Shown: positions 45,563-52,822, counted from the first letter of the stretch. The stretch is DNA of 52,822 nt from Pseudodesulfovibrio sp. (GCF_028692895.1 NZ_JAQUWN010000020.1:5491-58312), one strand, 5' to 3'. The notes: generated by a model from the sequence alone, not told the origin. Translations and numbers: made by a program.

Positions 45563-47212
45563 TCAGGACTCTGCCGGGGCGTCCTTCGCCCGGGACGGGG
45601 CGGACGCGGGTTCCGGAGCGGGCTGGGCGGACGCGGCCGACGGGGGCCCGGCTTCGGCCTTCCGGCCCTTGGCCACGCCGTACTTGGCCAGAATCTCGGC
45701 AATGCGCGCGGTCAGGTTGGTGGTGGACCGGGCCACCAGCTCCAGGTTGATGAGGACCATGATGTCCACCCGGAAGATGGCCTCCTTCCACAGCGCGGTG
45801 ACCCCCTTCTGCAGCTCCGGCTCCAGGCTGAGCATGTTCAGAGTCCCGGCCAACTGCTTGGCGGTCTTGGGCTTGAAGAGCAGCGTGCCTTCGCGGGTGG
45901 TGTCGTTGCCGAAGAGCTGCTTCTTGCGGATGCGGGTCATGTGCGGCAGGGCGTCCACGGCCGCCTCGGCTACGCGCCGGGCCCGGCCGCTGCGCACCTG
46001 AATCTTGCCGCCCTCCTCGCGCCCGGCCTCCTTGAGGATCTGGATGGTCTGGTTCTCCATGAGGAAGAAGAGCAGCATCTCCAGGGTGGGGAGGCTGAAA
46101 TCCCTGGCCAGGGGCGCGATGTTGGCGATCTGGTCGGGCACGAACTCCTCCAGCGCCCGATAGAGATGGTCGCTGGTCATGCCGATGGCGATGGCCGCGC
46201 CCACGCCCAGGGCCACCACCTGGTCCATGAGGAACTTGAACCGGGCGTTCTCCTTCTCCGCCTCCTCGGGGTCACGCCGATCCATGGCGGCGGGGTCCGC
46301 CTTGTGGGCCCGCGCCTCAAGCATCCGCTCCTGGTACCGGCTCTCGAAGGTCTCGGCCACCGGGTCGATGCAGGTGATGCGCGCCGCCTGCTGGAACTCC
46401 TTGGGCGCGATGGCGTCCGCCCCGGCCAGGGAGCCGAGCCCCTTCTGGAGCAGGGTCTGGACGAACTTGGCCCGGCGGCGGTTGTCGAACTCCGTGCGGC
46501 TGGCCACGTAGGCCTTCTGGATGCGCGTCTTCTCGATGTTCTGGGTGGTCGGGTTGAGCTTGGCCAGGATGTCGTCGAACAGGAAGCGGATGACCAGGAA
46601 GTTCCGCTCCTTGGAGATGTCGAACTTGCCGCCGTCCAGGATTTCCCGGTGCGCCTCCTTGACCCGGTTGGTGAAGAACTGCTCCACCATGGCCTTCCAG
46701 AAGCGTTGGTCCAGCGGCAGCTTCTCGATAAGGGCGCTGTACTCCTTGAGGGCGTTCTGGCCCAGGTAGCGCAGGACGATCTCCTCGAAGTTGTCCGTGA
46801 TGAGCGCCATGGCGAAGACGATGCCCTGCACGCACTTGAGCAGCAGGGTCTCGACGTTGGTCAGGCCGGACAGGAGCTCCTCGGTCCGCGCCTTGTCGCC
46901 CACCCGGGCCGCCTTTTCGTAGTGGGCCAGCAGGACGATGAAGCCGCCGATCTGCTTGTGGATGTATTCGTAGCCGGGATGGCCGGTGCGGCCGCAGAGC
47001 AGGTCGACCACGGTCTTCTGCTGCGCCTTGAGCAGGGGGAATTCGTTGATGTTGCCGTGGTTGACGTTGATGAACTCCAGCAGCAGCTCGCGTTCCATGA
47101 CCTCTCGCAGGGAGGACCGCTCCTTGAGGGAGCGCAGCTTCCGCTGGTAGGCGGCGAATCGCTGCTCCCGGTCGAGTTTAGGCCCGCTGGGAGCCGGTAC
47201 GGACTGGGTCAT
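45563..47212 (-). CDS. Orphan conserved-looking protein, 549 aa, mostly alpha-helical
   Basis: I do not recognise this protein. It is soluble and helix-rich, with no signal peptide, a possible short hydrophobic hairpin (VVALGVGAAIAIGM, about residue 345) and an Ala/Pro-rich C-terminal tail (about the last 40 residues). The first third contains YQRKLRSLKERSSLREVMERELLLEFINVNHG; the middle has SKERNFLVIRFLFDDILAKLN. Few cysteines, no catalytic motif. ATG at 47212 is chosen; a longer in-frame start at 47251 lacks a ribosome site. It is convergent with purU and downstream of an HD hydrolase gene on the same strand, 120 bp apart. Confidence 0.75.
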   Translation of the reverse strand: MTQSVPAPSGPKLDREQRFAAYQRKLRSLKERSSLREVMERELLLEFINVNHGNINEFPLLKAQQKTVVDLLCGRTGHPGYEYIHKQIGGFIVLLAHYEKAARVGDKARTEELLSGLTNVETLLLKCVQGIVFAMALITDNFEEIVLRYLGQNALKEYSALIEKLPLDQRFWKAMVEQFFTNRVKEAHREILDGGKFDISKERNFLVIRFLFDDILAKLNPTTQNIEKTRIQKAYVASRTEFDNRRRAKFVQTLLQKGLGSLAGADAIAPKEFQQAARITCIDPVAETFESRYQERMLEARAHKADPAAMDRRDPEEAEKENARFKFLMDQVVALGVGAAIAIGMTSDHLYRALEEFVPDQIANIAPLARDFSLPTLEMLLFFLMENQTIQILKEAGREEGGKIQVRSGRARRVAEAAVDALPHMTRIRKKQLFGNDTTREGTLLFKPKTAKQLAGTLNMLSLEPELQKGVTALWKEAIFRVDIMVLINLELVARSTTNLTARIAEILAKYGVAKGRKAEAGPPSAASAQPAPEPASAPSRAKDAPAES

Positions 47213-47332
47213 CGGGTCGTGGTCCTTGTCTGTGGTGGAAGGTCGGCCCACACCTTACGCCAAGTTCCGACGCATTGCAAAACCCTGTTTTGCGGCGGGA
47301 GGTTGCCCTCTCCCGCCCGGGGAGAGGACCGG

Positions 47333-48232
47333 CTAGGCCGCGAGGACGATGGGGTGGCCCTGGCGGTCGAGCCTGCGCCGCAGCCCCGTGGCGTACTGTT
47401 CGCCATACTCTTGCAGCAGATCGGCCAGGTATTCCATGTTCCGGTCCACGGCCTCGGCGTATAAATCCCGGCCCACGCCGTGGCGCTCGCGGAAGTGGAC
47501 GGCCATGGAGGCCGCCACGTTGGAGAGCCGGTTGCGCATCTTGGAGCGCATGAAGGAGTAGAAGCCCAGAGTCTTCATGAACAGGTCGTACTCGCTGGAG
47601 AACTCCGTGATGCCCGCCTCGGAGAACTCCAGGAAGAGCAGCGGCAGCTTCTCCAGGTAGATGTCGTCCGACATCTGGGCCAGGATGTCCGCCGTGCCGA
47701 GCACATGGCCCGCCAGCATGGTCTCCAGGTTGGAAAAGACGATGGTGTCCGGCGACAGTGCCGGGTCCGTGCACAGGATCATGCATTCCAGGTCCATGAA
47801 GTCGCCCATGCTGAAATCGCCGGTCCGCGCATAGTCTTCGAACAGGTCGATGCCGCGCTGGACGTGGCTGGCGGTGAACCGGGCGCCCGGCCCCGGCTCG
47901 TCGCTGCGGCGGATGTAGCCCGCGTCGTGGAACAGGGCGGCGCACAAGCACAGGGAGACGGTGCGCTCCGAAAGGGGCTGCCGCCCCATGTGCACCCCGT
48001 GCAGCAACCGGGCCGTGGCCAACAGGACGCCCAAGGTGTGCGACCAGTCGTGATAGGGCGTGTCGCACGCCTCGAATCCCGGCTTTTTCCCGGAAAAAAG
48101 GAGCTCGATCTCACGGAGCACCTTTGCATACATGGAAAAATCGAAGTCCGGGAACATGCAGCCGATGGTGGTGCGGACCTCCTGGTCAACGGCCTCCGTC
48201 TGCTTGATGTACAGGTGGATGGTCTTTTGCAT
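47333..48232 (-). CDS. HD-domain metal-dependent phosphohydrolase
   Basis: The 299-aa protein has an HD domain: YHDWSHTLGVLLATARLL gives the first His ligand, CLCAALFHDAGY the H-D pair, and later Asp in DILAQMSDD. The pattern H...HD...D binds one or two metals and hydrolyses phosphate esters; the subgroup resembles phosphodiesterase-type HD proteins, so a cyclic nucleotide or nucleotide is a plausible but unproven substrate. The N-terminal 60 residues are unassigned. ATG at 48232 has GAGGT upstream. A Fur-like sequence (48251-48266) lies 19 bp before the start. Confidence 0.83.
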   Translation of the reverse strand: MQKTIHLYIKQTEAVDQEVRTTIGCMFPDFDFSMYAKVLREIELLFSGKKPGFEACDTPYHDWSHTLGVLLATARLLHGVHMGRQPLSERTVSLCLCAALFHDAGYIRRSDEPGPGARFTASHVQRGIDLFEDYARTGDFSMGDFMDLECMILCTDPALSPDTIVFSNLETMLAGHVLGTADILAQMSDDIYLEKLPLLFLEFSEAGITEFSSEYDLFMKTLGFYSFMRSKMRNRLSNVAASMAVHFRERHGVGRDLYAEAVDRNMEYLADLLQEYGEQYATGLRRRLDRQGHPIVLAA

Positions 48233-48250
48233 CTGGGGGTGGACCTCATC

Positions 48251-48266
48251 TGAGTAATGATTATCA
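48251..48266. promoter_or_regulatory. Fur-box-like sequence in a divergent promoter region
   Basis: Read on the minus strand, TGATAATCATTACTCA follows the second half of the Fur consensus (GATAATGATAATCATTATC), with TGATAATCATTA identical. It sits between the HD hydrolase start (48232) and the zinc-ribbon gene, so either could be iron regulated. Confidence 0.4.
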
Positions 48267-48354
48267 GGGCGTGTTTTCCATAGAATCGCCACCCCGTCAA
48301 CCCCATCGGAAGGACTTCCTTGACCGGGCAAAAGGAAAAGGCAATAAAAACGAC

Positions 48355-48663
48355 GTGATCACCTGTACGCGATGCGGGAAAAAAAATGACGATGCGAGCC
48401 GGTTCTGCGAGCGGTGCGGACGGAAACTCCAGTCGTCGCTCATGGCGGGGAGCCAGGCGGGACTCGACCGTCCATCCGACCCCCTTCTCCGCCGCGACGA
48501 CGCGGGCAACCCGAGGCTCCCCCTCGGCCGCATGGTCGAGGCCTGGGCCTACGTGATCGTGCTCGCGGCGGTGGCCTCGGCTTGCGCCTGGAAGGAGGTC
48601 TGGTGGCCCCTCTACCCCGCCGTGGGAATCATCGGGCTGGTGGCCTGGCTCAGGAAAATCTGA
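48355..48663 (+). CDS. Zinc-ribbon protein with two C-terminal membrane segments
   Basis: The 102-aa protein starts with a zinc ribbon CTRCGKKN...FCERCGRKL (two C-x2-C pairs). After a linker of about 35 residues come two hydrophobic segments (AYVIVLAAVASACAW and LYPAVGIIGLVAWL) and a short basic end. This is a common small bacterial architecture whose functions are unknown. I choose GTG at 48355, just before the ribbon, as many such proteins begin MxxCxxCG; an in-frame ATG at 48271 would add 28 residues. It diverges from the HD hydrolase. Confidence 0.7.
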   Translation: MITCTRCGKKNDDASRFCERCGRKLQSSLMAGSQAGLDRPSDPLLRRDDAGNPRLPLGRMVEAWAYVIVLAAVASACAWKEVWWPLYPAVGIIGLVAWLRKI

Positions 48664-48669
48664 CCGGGA

Positions 48670-49176
48670 CTACTGCTTCGGCCCGGCGGGCGCGGTGGCG
48701 TTGCCCGCCTCCAGCGCGTTGCGCAGGTCTTCTTCCAGCAACTCGGGAATGGGACGATCCCAGAACTTCTCGTCCATCTTCTCGTCCACGGTCTTCTCCG
48801 AACAGCAGACGATGCGCTCCGAGCTCGGGCAGTCGGGCACGGAATAATCCACCACCGCGCACTTGGACACGCTGTCGAAATGATACGGAATGCTGCGGGT
48901 TGCGGTCTGGTAGTCCTTGCCCTGCACCCGGATCATGTCCTTGTACACGCCCACGAAGAAGCGGGCCTTGCGGTTGGCGTAGAACACCGTGAACAGATAG
49001 ACGTTGTCCCGGACCCTTGCCACGTAGTCCACGTTTTCGGGCCGCTTGCACAGCACGCGGGCCACGATCTGCCTGCCCAGGCAGATGTCCATGTCCATGT
49101 AGTCCGAGGCCGGGGCCGGCTGCGCCAGGAGGACCAGGGCCGCCAGGCCGAGAATGAGACTCGCTATGCTTCGCAT
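48670..49176 (-). CDS. Exported Cys-containing protein, unknown function
   Basis: The 168-aa protein has a signal peptide (LILGLAALVLLAQPAPA, cut about residue 24). The mature part begins SDYMDMDICLG and contains six cysteines (ICLG, VLCKR, KCAVVDY, PDCPS, VCCSE) that could form three disulfides in the periplasm. Two beta-rich stretches (VYLFTVFYANRKARFFVGVYKDMIRVQG) suggest a compact fold. I do not recognise a family. It is convergent with the zinc-ribbon gene (stops 6 bp apart) and the small Cys-rich gene at 49188 lies upstream on the same strand. Confidence 0.78.
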   Translation of the reverse strand: MRSIASLILGLAALVLLAQPAPASDYMDMDICLGRQIVARVLCKRPENVDYVARVRDNVYLFTVFYANRKARFFVGVYKDMIRVQGKDYQTATRSIPYHFDSVSKCAVVDYSVPDCPSSERIVCCSEKTVDEKMDEKFWDRPIPELLEEDLRNALEAGNATAPAGPKQ

Positions 49177-49187
49177 GTCGCCACCGT

Positions 49188-49394
49188 CTAGTTCAGGTCG
49201 AGGAATAGCTGGAACCCGTCGGGCTCCCGCGTCTCACACTTCTCCTTGCACCCGCAGCACCGGTAGTGCCCGTCCTTCAGGTACCACTCGGCCTTCCAGG
49301 AGCAGTCGCAATTGAAATATTCGTACACCGAGGCGTCCACCGCGCCGCGATAGCGCGCGTAGCCTTCGCTTTTCAGTCTCTGCTTGTATGTCAT
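49188..49394 (-). CDS. Small Cys-rich protein, about 68 aa
   Basis: The protein has six cysteines: CDC in the middle, then CCGCKEKC. These form two C-x-C/C-C-x-x-C-x-x-x-C knots that could bind zinc or an Fe-S cluster. The N-terminal half is MTYKQRLKSEGYARYRGAVDASVYEYFN, basic and aromatic. No family is recognised. ATG at 49394 is used; an in-frame GTG at 49400 adds two residues. The 12 bp to the next gene (49176) suggests co-transcription. It diverges from the FadR-type regulator. Confidence 0.68.
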   Translation of the reverse strand: MTYKQRLKSEGYARYRGAVDASVYEYFNCDCSWKAEWYLKDGHYRCCGCKEKCETREPDGFQLFLDLN

Positions 49395-49510
49395 CGTCAC
49401 TTTTGTTCCGAATGTATAGGGCTGGTCTACACCGGGCCGGGAATTTTTGCAAAACGCAAGTGGGCCTCGCCGGTTTCCACCCCGCGATTACCTCTTGACC
49501 ACTGGGGGTG

Positions 49511-49542
49511 ATTGGTCTAACAGGTCAATTGGTCCAACCAAT
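49511..49542. promoter_or_regulatory. Twin operator of the FadR-type regulator
   Basis: ATTGGTCCAACCAAT (49528-49542) is a perfect palindrome, ATTGGT/ACCAAT around CCA. ATTGGTCTAACAGGT (49511-49525) is a half-conserved copy 17 bp upstream. They lie 17-48 bp before the regulator ATG. TTGGT-N3-ACCAA fits sites bound by FadR-family GntR regulators, including lactate-type ones, so autoregulation and control of the downstream dehydrogenase are likely. Confidence 0.7.
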
Positions 49543-49558
49543 CGCAGCGAGGCAGACA

Positions 49559-50254
49559 ATGGAAATAAAACCGGTCAACCGAAAATCCGTCTACGAGGAC
49601 ATCGTGGCCCAGATTCGCGACATGATCGACCGCGGCGAACTGGCCGTGGGCGACAAGCTGCCGCCCGAGCGGCGGCTGGCGGAGTTGTTCTCGGTCTCGC
49701 GCAACACGGTGCGCGAAGCCATCCGCTCCCTGGCCGAACAGGGGCTGGTGGAAAGCCGACAGGGGGCCGGGACCTTCATCAGCCAGGCGGACTCCAGGGA
49801 TTTCGCCGCCACCTTCGCCGGAGCCATCCTGCGCGGGCAACCGGAGTTACGGGAAATCTTCGAGATCCGCAAGATCGTGGAGCCGGAAATCGCGGGCATG
49901 GCGGCGCGCAACGCCTCGCCCGGCGACATCACCCGGATGGAGGCCATCCTGGCCGACCAGGAACGAAGCGTGGCCAAAGGCGAGAGCACCAGCCGACACG
50001 ACCTGGAGCTGCACGCCACCCTGGCCGAGGCTTCGGGCAACTCCGTCATGCGGGCCATGGTCCGGGTCCTGCACGACGAACTCTACGAGAGCCGTTCGGC
50101 CGGGCTCCAGTCGCCCACCCGGCAGCAGGCGTCGCTGGCCGCCCACAGGGCCATCGTCCAGGCCGTGAAGCACGGGCATGTGCTCCAGGCGGAAAAGGCC
50201 ATGCGCGAACATTTGGAAGAAGTTTCAACCATCGTCTTCAACAAGAAGGGATAA
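49559..50254 (+). CDS. FadR-subfamily GntR transcriptional regulator
   Basis: The 231-aa protein has an N-terminal winged HTH: LPPERRLAELFSVSRNTVREAIRSLAEQGLVESRQGAGTFI (about 35-75). A C-terminal FCD domain begins REIFEIRKIVEPEIAGMAA, with metal- and ligand-type His in DLELHATLAEASGN and AAHRAIVQAVK. FadR-type regulators with FCD sense organic acids (lactate, gluconate, glycolate). ATG at 49559 has GAGG upstream. The next gene, an FMN-dependent 2-hydroxy-acid dehydrogenase, starts 10 bp later. The palindrome at 49528-49542 is its probable site. Confidence 0.9.
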   Translation: MEIKPVNRKSVYEDIVAQIRDMIDRGELAVGDKLPPERRLAELFSVSRNTVREAIRSLAEQGLVESRQGAGTFISQADSRDFAATFAGAILRGQPELREIFEIRKIVEPEIAGMAARNASPGDITRMEAILADQERSVAKGESTSRHDLELHATLAEASGNSVMRAMVRVLHDELYESRSAGLQSPTRQQASLAAHRAIVQAVKHGHVLQAEKAMREHLEEVSTIVFNKKG

Positions 50255-50264
50255 GGAGATCACA

Positions 50265-51281
50265 GTGAAGGACATTCGCGACAACGCTCGGAAACTGATG
50301 CAGGGATTCTGCCGCGTGTGCAAGGTTTGCGACGGCAGGGCATGCGCGGGCGAGGTGCCCGGCATGGGCGGCCTGGGCACGGCCGCCTCGTTCCAGAACA
50401 ACGTCACCGCCCTGGCGGCCGTGAAGCTGAACATGCGCCTGCTGCACGGCAATTCCGAACCCGACACCTCCACCAACGTCCTGGGCCTCGACCTGGACAT
50501 GCCGGTCATGGCCGCGCCCATCGGCGGCGTGTCCTTCAACATGGGCGGCAAGATCAGCGAGGAGGAATACACCGACGCCGTGGTCGGCGGCTGCAAGGAC
50601 AGCGGCGTCATCGGCTGCACCGGCGACGGCGTGCCCCCGTTCATCCACGAGGCGGGCTTCAAGGCCATCGCCGACGCGGACGGACGCGGCATCCCCTTCA
50701 TCAAGCCCTGGGAAGGGGCCGAGCTTGATGAAAAGCTCGAAAAGGCCCGGGCCACCGGCTGCACATGCTTCGGCATGGACGTGGACGCCGCCGGGCTCAT
50801 CACCCTCAAGCAGATGGGCCGTCCCGTCGCGCCCAAGCCGGTCGCCGAACTCAAGGCCCTCATCGCCAAGGTTCATTCCTGGAACGCCAGGTTCATCCTC
50901 AAGGGCGTCATGACCCCGGACGAGGCGCGCCTGGCCGTGGAGGCCGGAGCCGACGGCATCGTGGTCTCCAACCACGGCGGCCGAGTTCTCGACCACACCC
51001 CCGGCACAGCCGAGGTCCTGCCCGCCGTGGCCGCCGAGGCCAAGGGCGAGACCGCCATCCTGGTGGACGGCGGCGTGCGCACCGGCACCGACGTGCTCAA
51101 GCTCATCGCCCTGGGCGCGGACGCAGTGCTCATCGGCCGCCCCATCTCCGTGGCCGCCGTGGGAGGGCTGCGCACGGGCGTCTCCACCTACCTCGGGACC
51201 ATCAAGGGCCAGCTCAAGGGCGCCATGGTCCTGACCGGCTGCGGCTCCATCGCCGACATCACCGGACGCGTCGTCTTCTAA
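50265..51281 (+). CDS. FMN-dependent alpha-hydroxy-acid dehydrogenase with an N-terminal Cys cluster
   Basis: The 338-aa protein is a TIM-barrel flavoenzyme of the lactate/glycolate oxidase family. It has the phosphate-binding GGVRTGTDVLKLIALGADAVLIGRP and the active-site SNHGGRVLDHTPGT with the catalytic His. Family members oxidise L-2-hydroxy acids to 2-keto acids. The N-terminal GFCRVCKVCDGRACAGEVPGMGG adds four cysteines (C16, C19, C22, C27), a possible Fe-S or zinc site absent from the oxygen-using oxidases. This could connect the flavin to an anaerobic electron acceptor. GTG at 50265 has AAGGAG upstream. It lies between its likely regulator and a TSUP transporter. Confidence 0.88.
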   Translation: MKDIRDNARKLMQGFCRVCKVCDGRACAGEVPGMGGLGTAASFQNNVTALAAVKLNMRLLHGNSEPDTSTNVLGLDLDMPVMAAPIGGVSFNMGGKISEEEYTDAVVGGCKDSGVIGCTGDGVPPFIHEAGFKAIADADGRGIPFIKPWEGAELDEKLEKARATGCTCFGMDVDAAGLITLKQMGRPVAPKPVAELKALIAKVHSWNARFILKGVMTPDEARLAVEAGADGIVVSNHGGRVLDHTPGTAEVLPAVAAEAKGETAILVDGGVRTGTDVLKLIALGADAVLIGRPISVAAVGGLRTGVSTYLGTIKGQLKGAMVLTGCGSIADITGRVVF

Positions 51282-51289
51282 CAAAAAAA

Positions 51290-51312
51290 CCGCCCGCCTT
51301 TCGCGGCGGGCA
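51290..51312. other. Intercistronic hairpin
   Basis: GCCCGCC pairs with GGCGGGC (loop TTTCGC) between the dehydrogenase and transporter genes. It has no T run on the plus strand, so it may adjust expression of the second gene rather than end transcription. Confidence 0.5.
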
Positions 51313-51322
51313 GGAAACGAAC

Positions 51323-52123
51323 ATGATCACCACCTATCTCCTCTACATGTGCCTCGGCGCCTTCGCAGGCGTGCTGGCCGGGCTGCTCGGCATCGGCGGC
51401 GGCCTGGTCATCGTCCCCATGCTCAACATCGCCTTCGAGATGCAGCACTTCCCGGACGTGCACATCCAGCACATAGCGCTCGGCACGTCCATGGCCACCA
51501 TCATCTTCACGTCCATCTCGTCCATGCGCGCCCACCACAAACGCGGCGCCATCAACTACAAGGCCTTCTGGAGGCTCGCTCCCGGCATCATCCTCGGCAC
51601 CTACCTCGGCGCCTGGCTCGCCTCGATCCTGTCCACCATGGTCCTCAAAATCGTCTTCGGCCTCTTCCTCTACTACGTGGCCACCAAAATGCTGACCGGC
51701 AAGAAGACCGAAGGGTCCCGCGACCTGCCCGGCTCGCCCGGCATGATCGGCGCGGGCACCGGCATCGGCGTCTTCTCCGCCCTGGTCGGCATCGGCGGCG
51801 GCACCCTGACCGTGCCCTTCCTCTCCTGGTGCAACCAGACCATGCACACCGCCATCGGCACCGCCGCGGCCGTGGGCCTGCCCATCGCCCTGGCGGGCAC
51901 CGCGGGCTACATCGTCCACGGCATCGGCGTGGAGGGCATCCCCGGCCCGCACATCGGCTATGTCTACCTCCCGGCCTTCCTGGGCATCATCGTCATGAGC
52001 GTGCTCACCGCCCCCTACGGGGCCAAGCTCGCCCACTCCCTGCCCGTGGCCAAGCTCAAGCGCATCTTCGCCATCCTGCTCTTCCTGGTGGCCACCCGGA
52101 TGCTCTGGAGCGCCCTCTTCTAA
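51323..52123 (+). CDS. TauE/SafE (TSUP) family membrane transporter
   Basis: The 266-aa protein has about eight hydrophobic helices in two halves, each with the TSUP motif G-x-x-x-G-x-x-x-G-I-G-G-G: GVLAGLLGIGGGLVIVPML and ALVGIGGGTLTVPFL. TSUP members export sulfite or sulfonate-type compounds, or move small organic acids. In this operon with a hydroxy-acid dehydrogenase, transport of lactate or a sulfonated hydroxy acid is plausible but not shown. ATG at 51323 follows the dehydrogenase by 41 bp across the intercistronic hairpin. Substrate unknown. Confidence 0.9.
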   Translation: MITTYLLYMCLGAFAGVLAGLLGIGGGLVIVPMLNIAFEMQHFPDVHIQHIALGTSMATIIFTSISSMRAHHKRGAINYKAFWRLAPGIILGTYLGAWLASILSTMVLKIVFGLFLYYVATKMLTGKKTEGSRDLPGSPGMIGAGTGIGVFSALVGIGGGTLTVPFLSWCNQTMHTAIGTAAAVGLPIALAGTAGYIVHGIGVEGIPGPHIGYVYLPAFLGIIVMSVLTAPYGAKLAHSLPVAKLKRIFAILLFLVATRMLWSALF

Positions 52124-52143
52124 CACCATTGCAACGCGGACTT

Positions 52144-52176
52144 GGGCCGCCCCCCCTCAACGGGAGGGGGACGGCC
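52144..52176 (+). terminator. GC-rich stem-loop after the TSUP gene
   Basis: GGGCCG then CCCCCTC pair with GAGGGGG and CGGCCC across the loop AACGG. No T run follows. It probably marks the 3' end of the regulator-dehydrogenase-transporter operon. Confidence 0.6.
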
Positions 52177-52221
52177 CGTCCGTATTGCCTCCGCCCCCGC
52201 GACGTGATAACCCCCGCCCCC

Positions 52222-52803
52222 ATGAGCTACCTCAAGGAATTCCAGGCGGCCCTGAGCCGCACCCGGCAATGGGACATCGGCGACGTCACCCAGCCCGACA
52301 CCCTCTTTCCCATCGACCGCGCCGTCCTCAACGCCCTGGAGGAAACCGGGCACATCCCCTTCCCCCTGCGCGCAGCCCAGGTCCTCTCGGTCAACTTCGG
52401 CATGTTCCACATGCTCGCCAAGAAATTCCACATCCCCAACGCCGTCATCACCATGGGCAACGTCTCCGTGGACGGCCGCATGCTCCTGCCCGCCACCATC
52501 GACGACTTCCGGCACATGCTCAAACACCGGAACGGCGAAGATACCCTCGGCAGCTACCACATCTGGACCACCCTGCCCGGAGGCGTCATCCTCGACCACG
52601 CCATCCTCTCCACCCTGCACGGCGAAGGACTGGCCCAAATCGACCACGCCGTCCCCGCCGAACGCTACCTCTACGCACCCGGCGATGACCTGCCCCACCA
52701 CCTCGCCTACCACCCCATGGTCGCAGGCCTCGAATTCTTCGTCGCCTCGGGCACCATCGACCCCGAAGCCATGGAATACCTCATGGGCGCACGCTTCCCG
52801 AAA
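52222..52803 (+). CDS. Truncated orphan protein, start of a gene cut by the contig end
   Basis: From ATG at 52222 the frame stays open for 194 codons until the adapter sequence at 52804. The readable part is soluble and slightly acidic. It includes QWDIGDVTQPDTLFPIDRAVL, LSVNFGMFHMLAKKFHIPNAV and GEDTLGSYHIWTTLPGG, with several His residues (HIWTTLPGGVILDHAILSTLHG), but no motif that I recognise. The ribosome site is not evident. The true C-terminus is missing, so its length and function cannot be judged. The KRSEEHT tail produced by reading into the adapter is not real. Confidence 0.7.
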
Positions 52804-52822
52804 AGATCGGAAGAGCACACGT
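52804..52822 (+). other. Illumina TruSeq adapter fragment (assembly artefact)
   Basis: The last 19 bases, AGATCGGAAGAGCACACGT, are exactly the start of the standard Illumina read-1 adapter. Their position at the very end shows that untrimmed reads were assembled there. They are not part of the genome, and the open frame of the last gene is disturbed by them. Confidence 0.97.

Overview
The window reads as one complete assembly contig from a GC-rich sulfate-reducing bacterium of the Desulfovibrionaceae (Desulfovibrio or Pseudodesulfovibrio type). The strongest evidence is a full TmcDCBA transmembrane electron-transfer complex (30686-34380) with a four-haem cytochrome, an HdrD-like CCG subunit and a membrane cytochrome b. 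A rubredoxin, a bacteriohemerythrin, an AOR-family oxidoreductase, a WtpABC tungstate/molybdate importer and a PAS/sigma-54 activator fit this. The contig starts inside a repeat array and its last 19 bases (52804-52822) are an Illumina adapter, so the right edge is an assembly artefact.

Layout. 1-826: a tandem array of a 125-bp hairpin unit. 950-5398: RlpA lipoprotein, an orphan periplasmic binding protein, and an aromatic-type amino-acid permease with aspartate ammonia-lyase. 5575-10524: TypA with a clear terminator, then wtpABC behind a good sigma-70 promoter. 10644-14695: ArAE exporter, EamA-type transporter, Cys-rich 4Fe-4S protein and CPBP protease. 14766-20654: a rubredoxin with a shortened first metal knuckle, a small exported protein, ruvAB, an orphan 154-aa protein, LysE exporter, SbmA-like ABC exporter and OsmC. 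20757-24287: a class II aldolase overlapping an AOR gene, divergent from a TPR protein. 24368-24543: a 176-bp element with terminal inverted repeats. 24545-28251: orphan protein, DUF401 permease, ruvC, yebC, rlmE. 28321-30550: CgeB-type glycosyltransferase, tRNA-Ala(CGC), bacteriohemerythrin. 30686-35732: the tmc operon, a roughly 1-kb upstream region with several palindromes and an orphan terminator, and a thioredoxin-fold protein without its cysteines. 35886-41676: a 960-aa PAS/sigma-54 activator with a degenerate receiver, an 80-aa protein, a CheY-like protein, a GT4 glycosyltransferase and a periplasmic cyclophilin. 41731-48663: an acyl-CoA ligase with an inserted coiled coil, gmhA, purU, an orphan 549-aa protein, an HD hydrolase and a zinc-ribbon membrane protein. 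48670-52822: two small Cys-containing proteins, a FadR-type regulator with its own operators, an FMN hydroxy-acid dehydrogenase, a TSUP transporter and a truncated orphan gene.

Functional links. The Tmc genes form a module that would pass electrons between periplasmic cytochrome c3 and the cytoplasm or quinone pool. WtpABC would supply the tungsten or molybdenum that the AOR-family enzyme needs. The aldolase-AOR pair suggests making an aldehyde and oxidising it. The FadR/FMN-dehydrogenase/TSUP set looks like an inducible 2-hydroxy-acid operon.

The least explained structure is the hairpin family. The 125-bp array at the left edge and two dispersed elements (14984-15097 and 24368-24543) share a core. 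Their stem arms differ in sequence but stay self-complementary, which suggests selection on folding.
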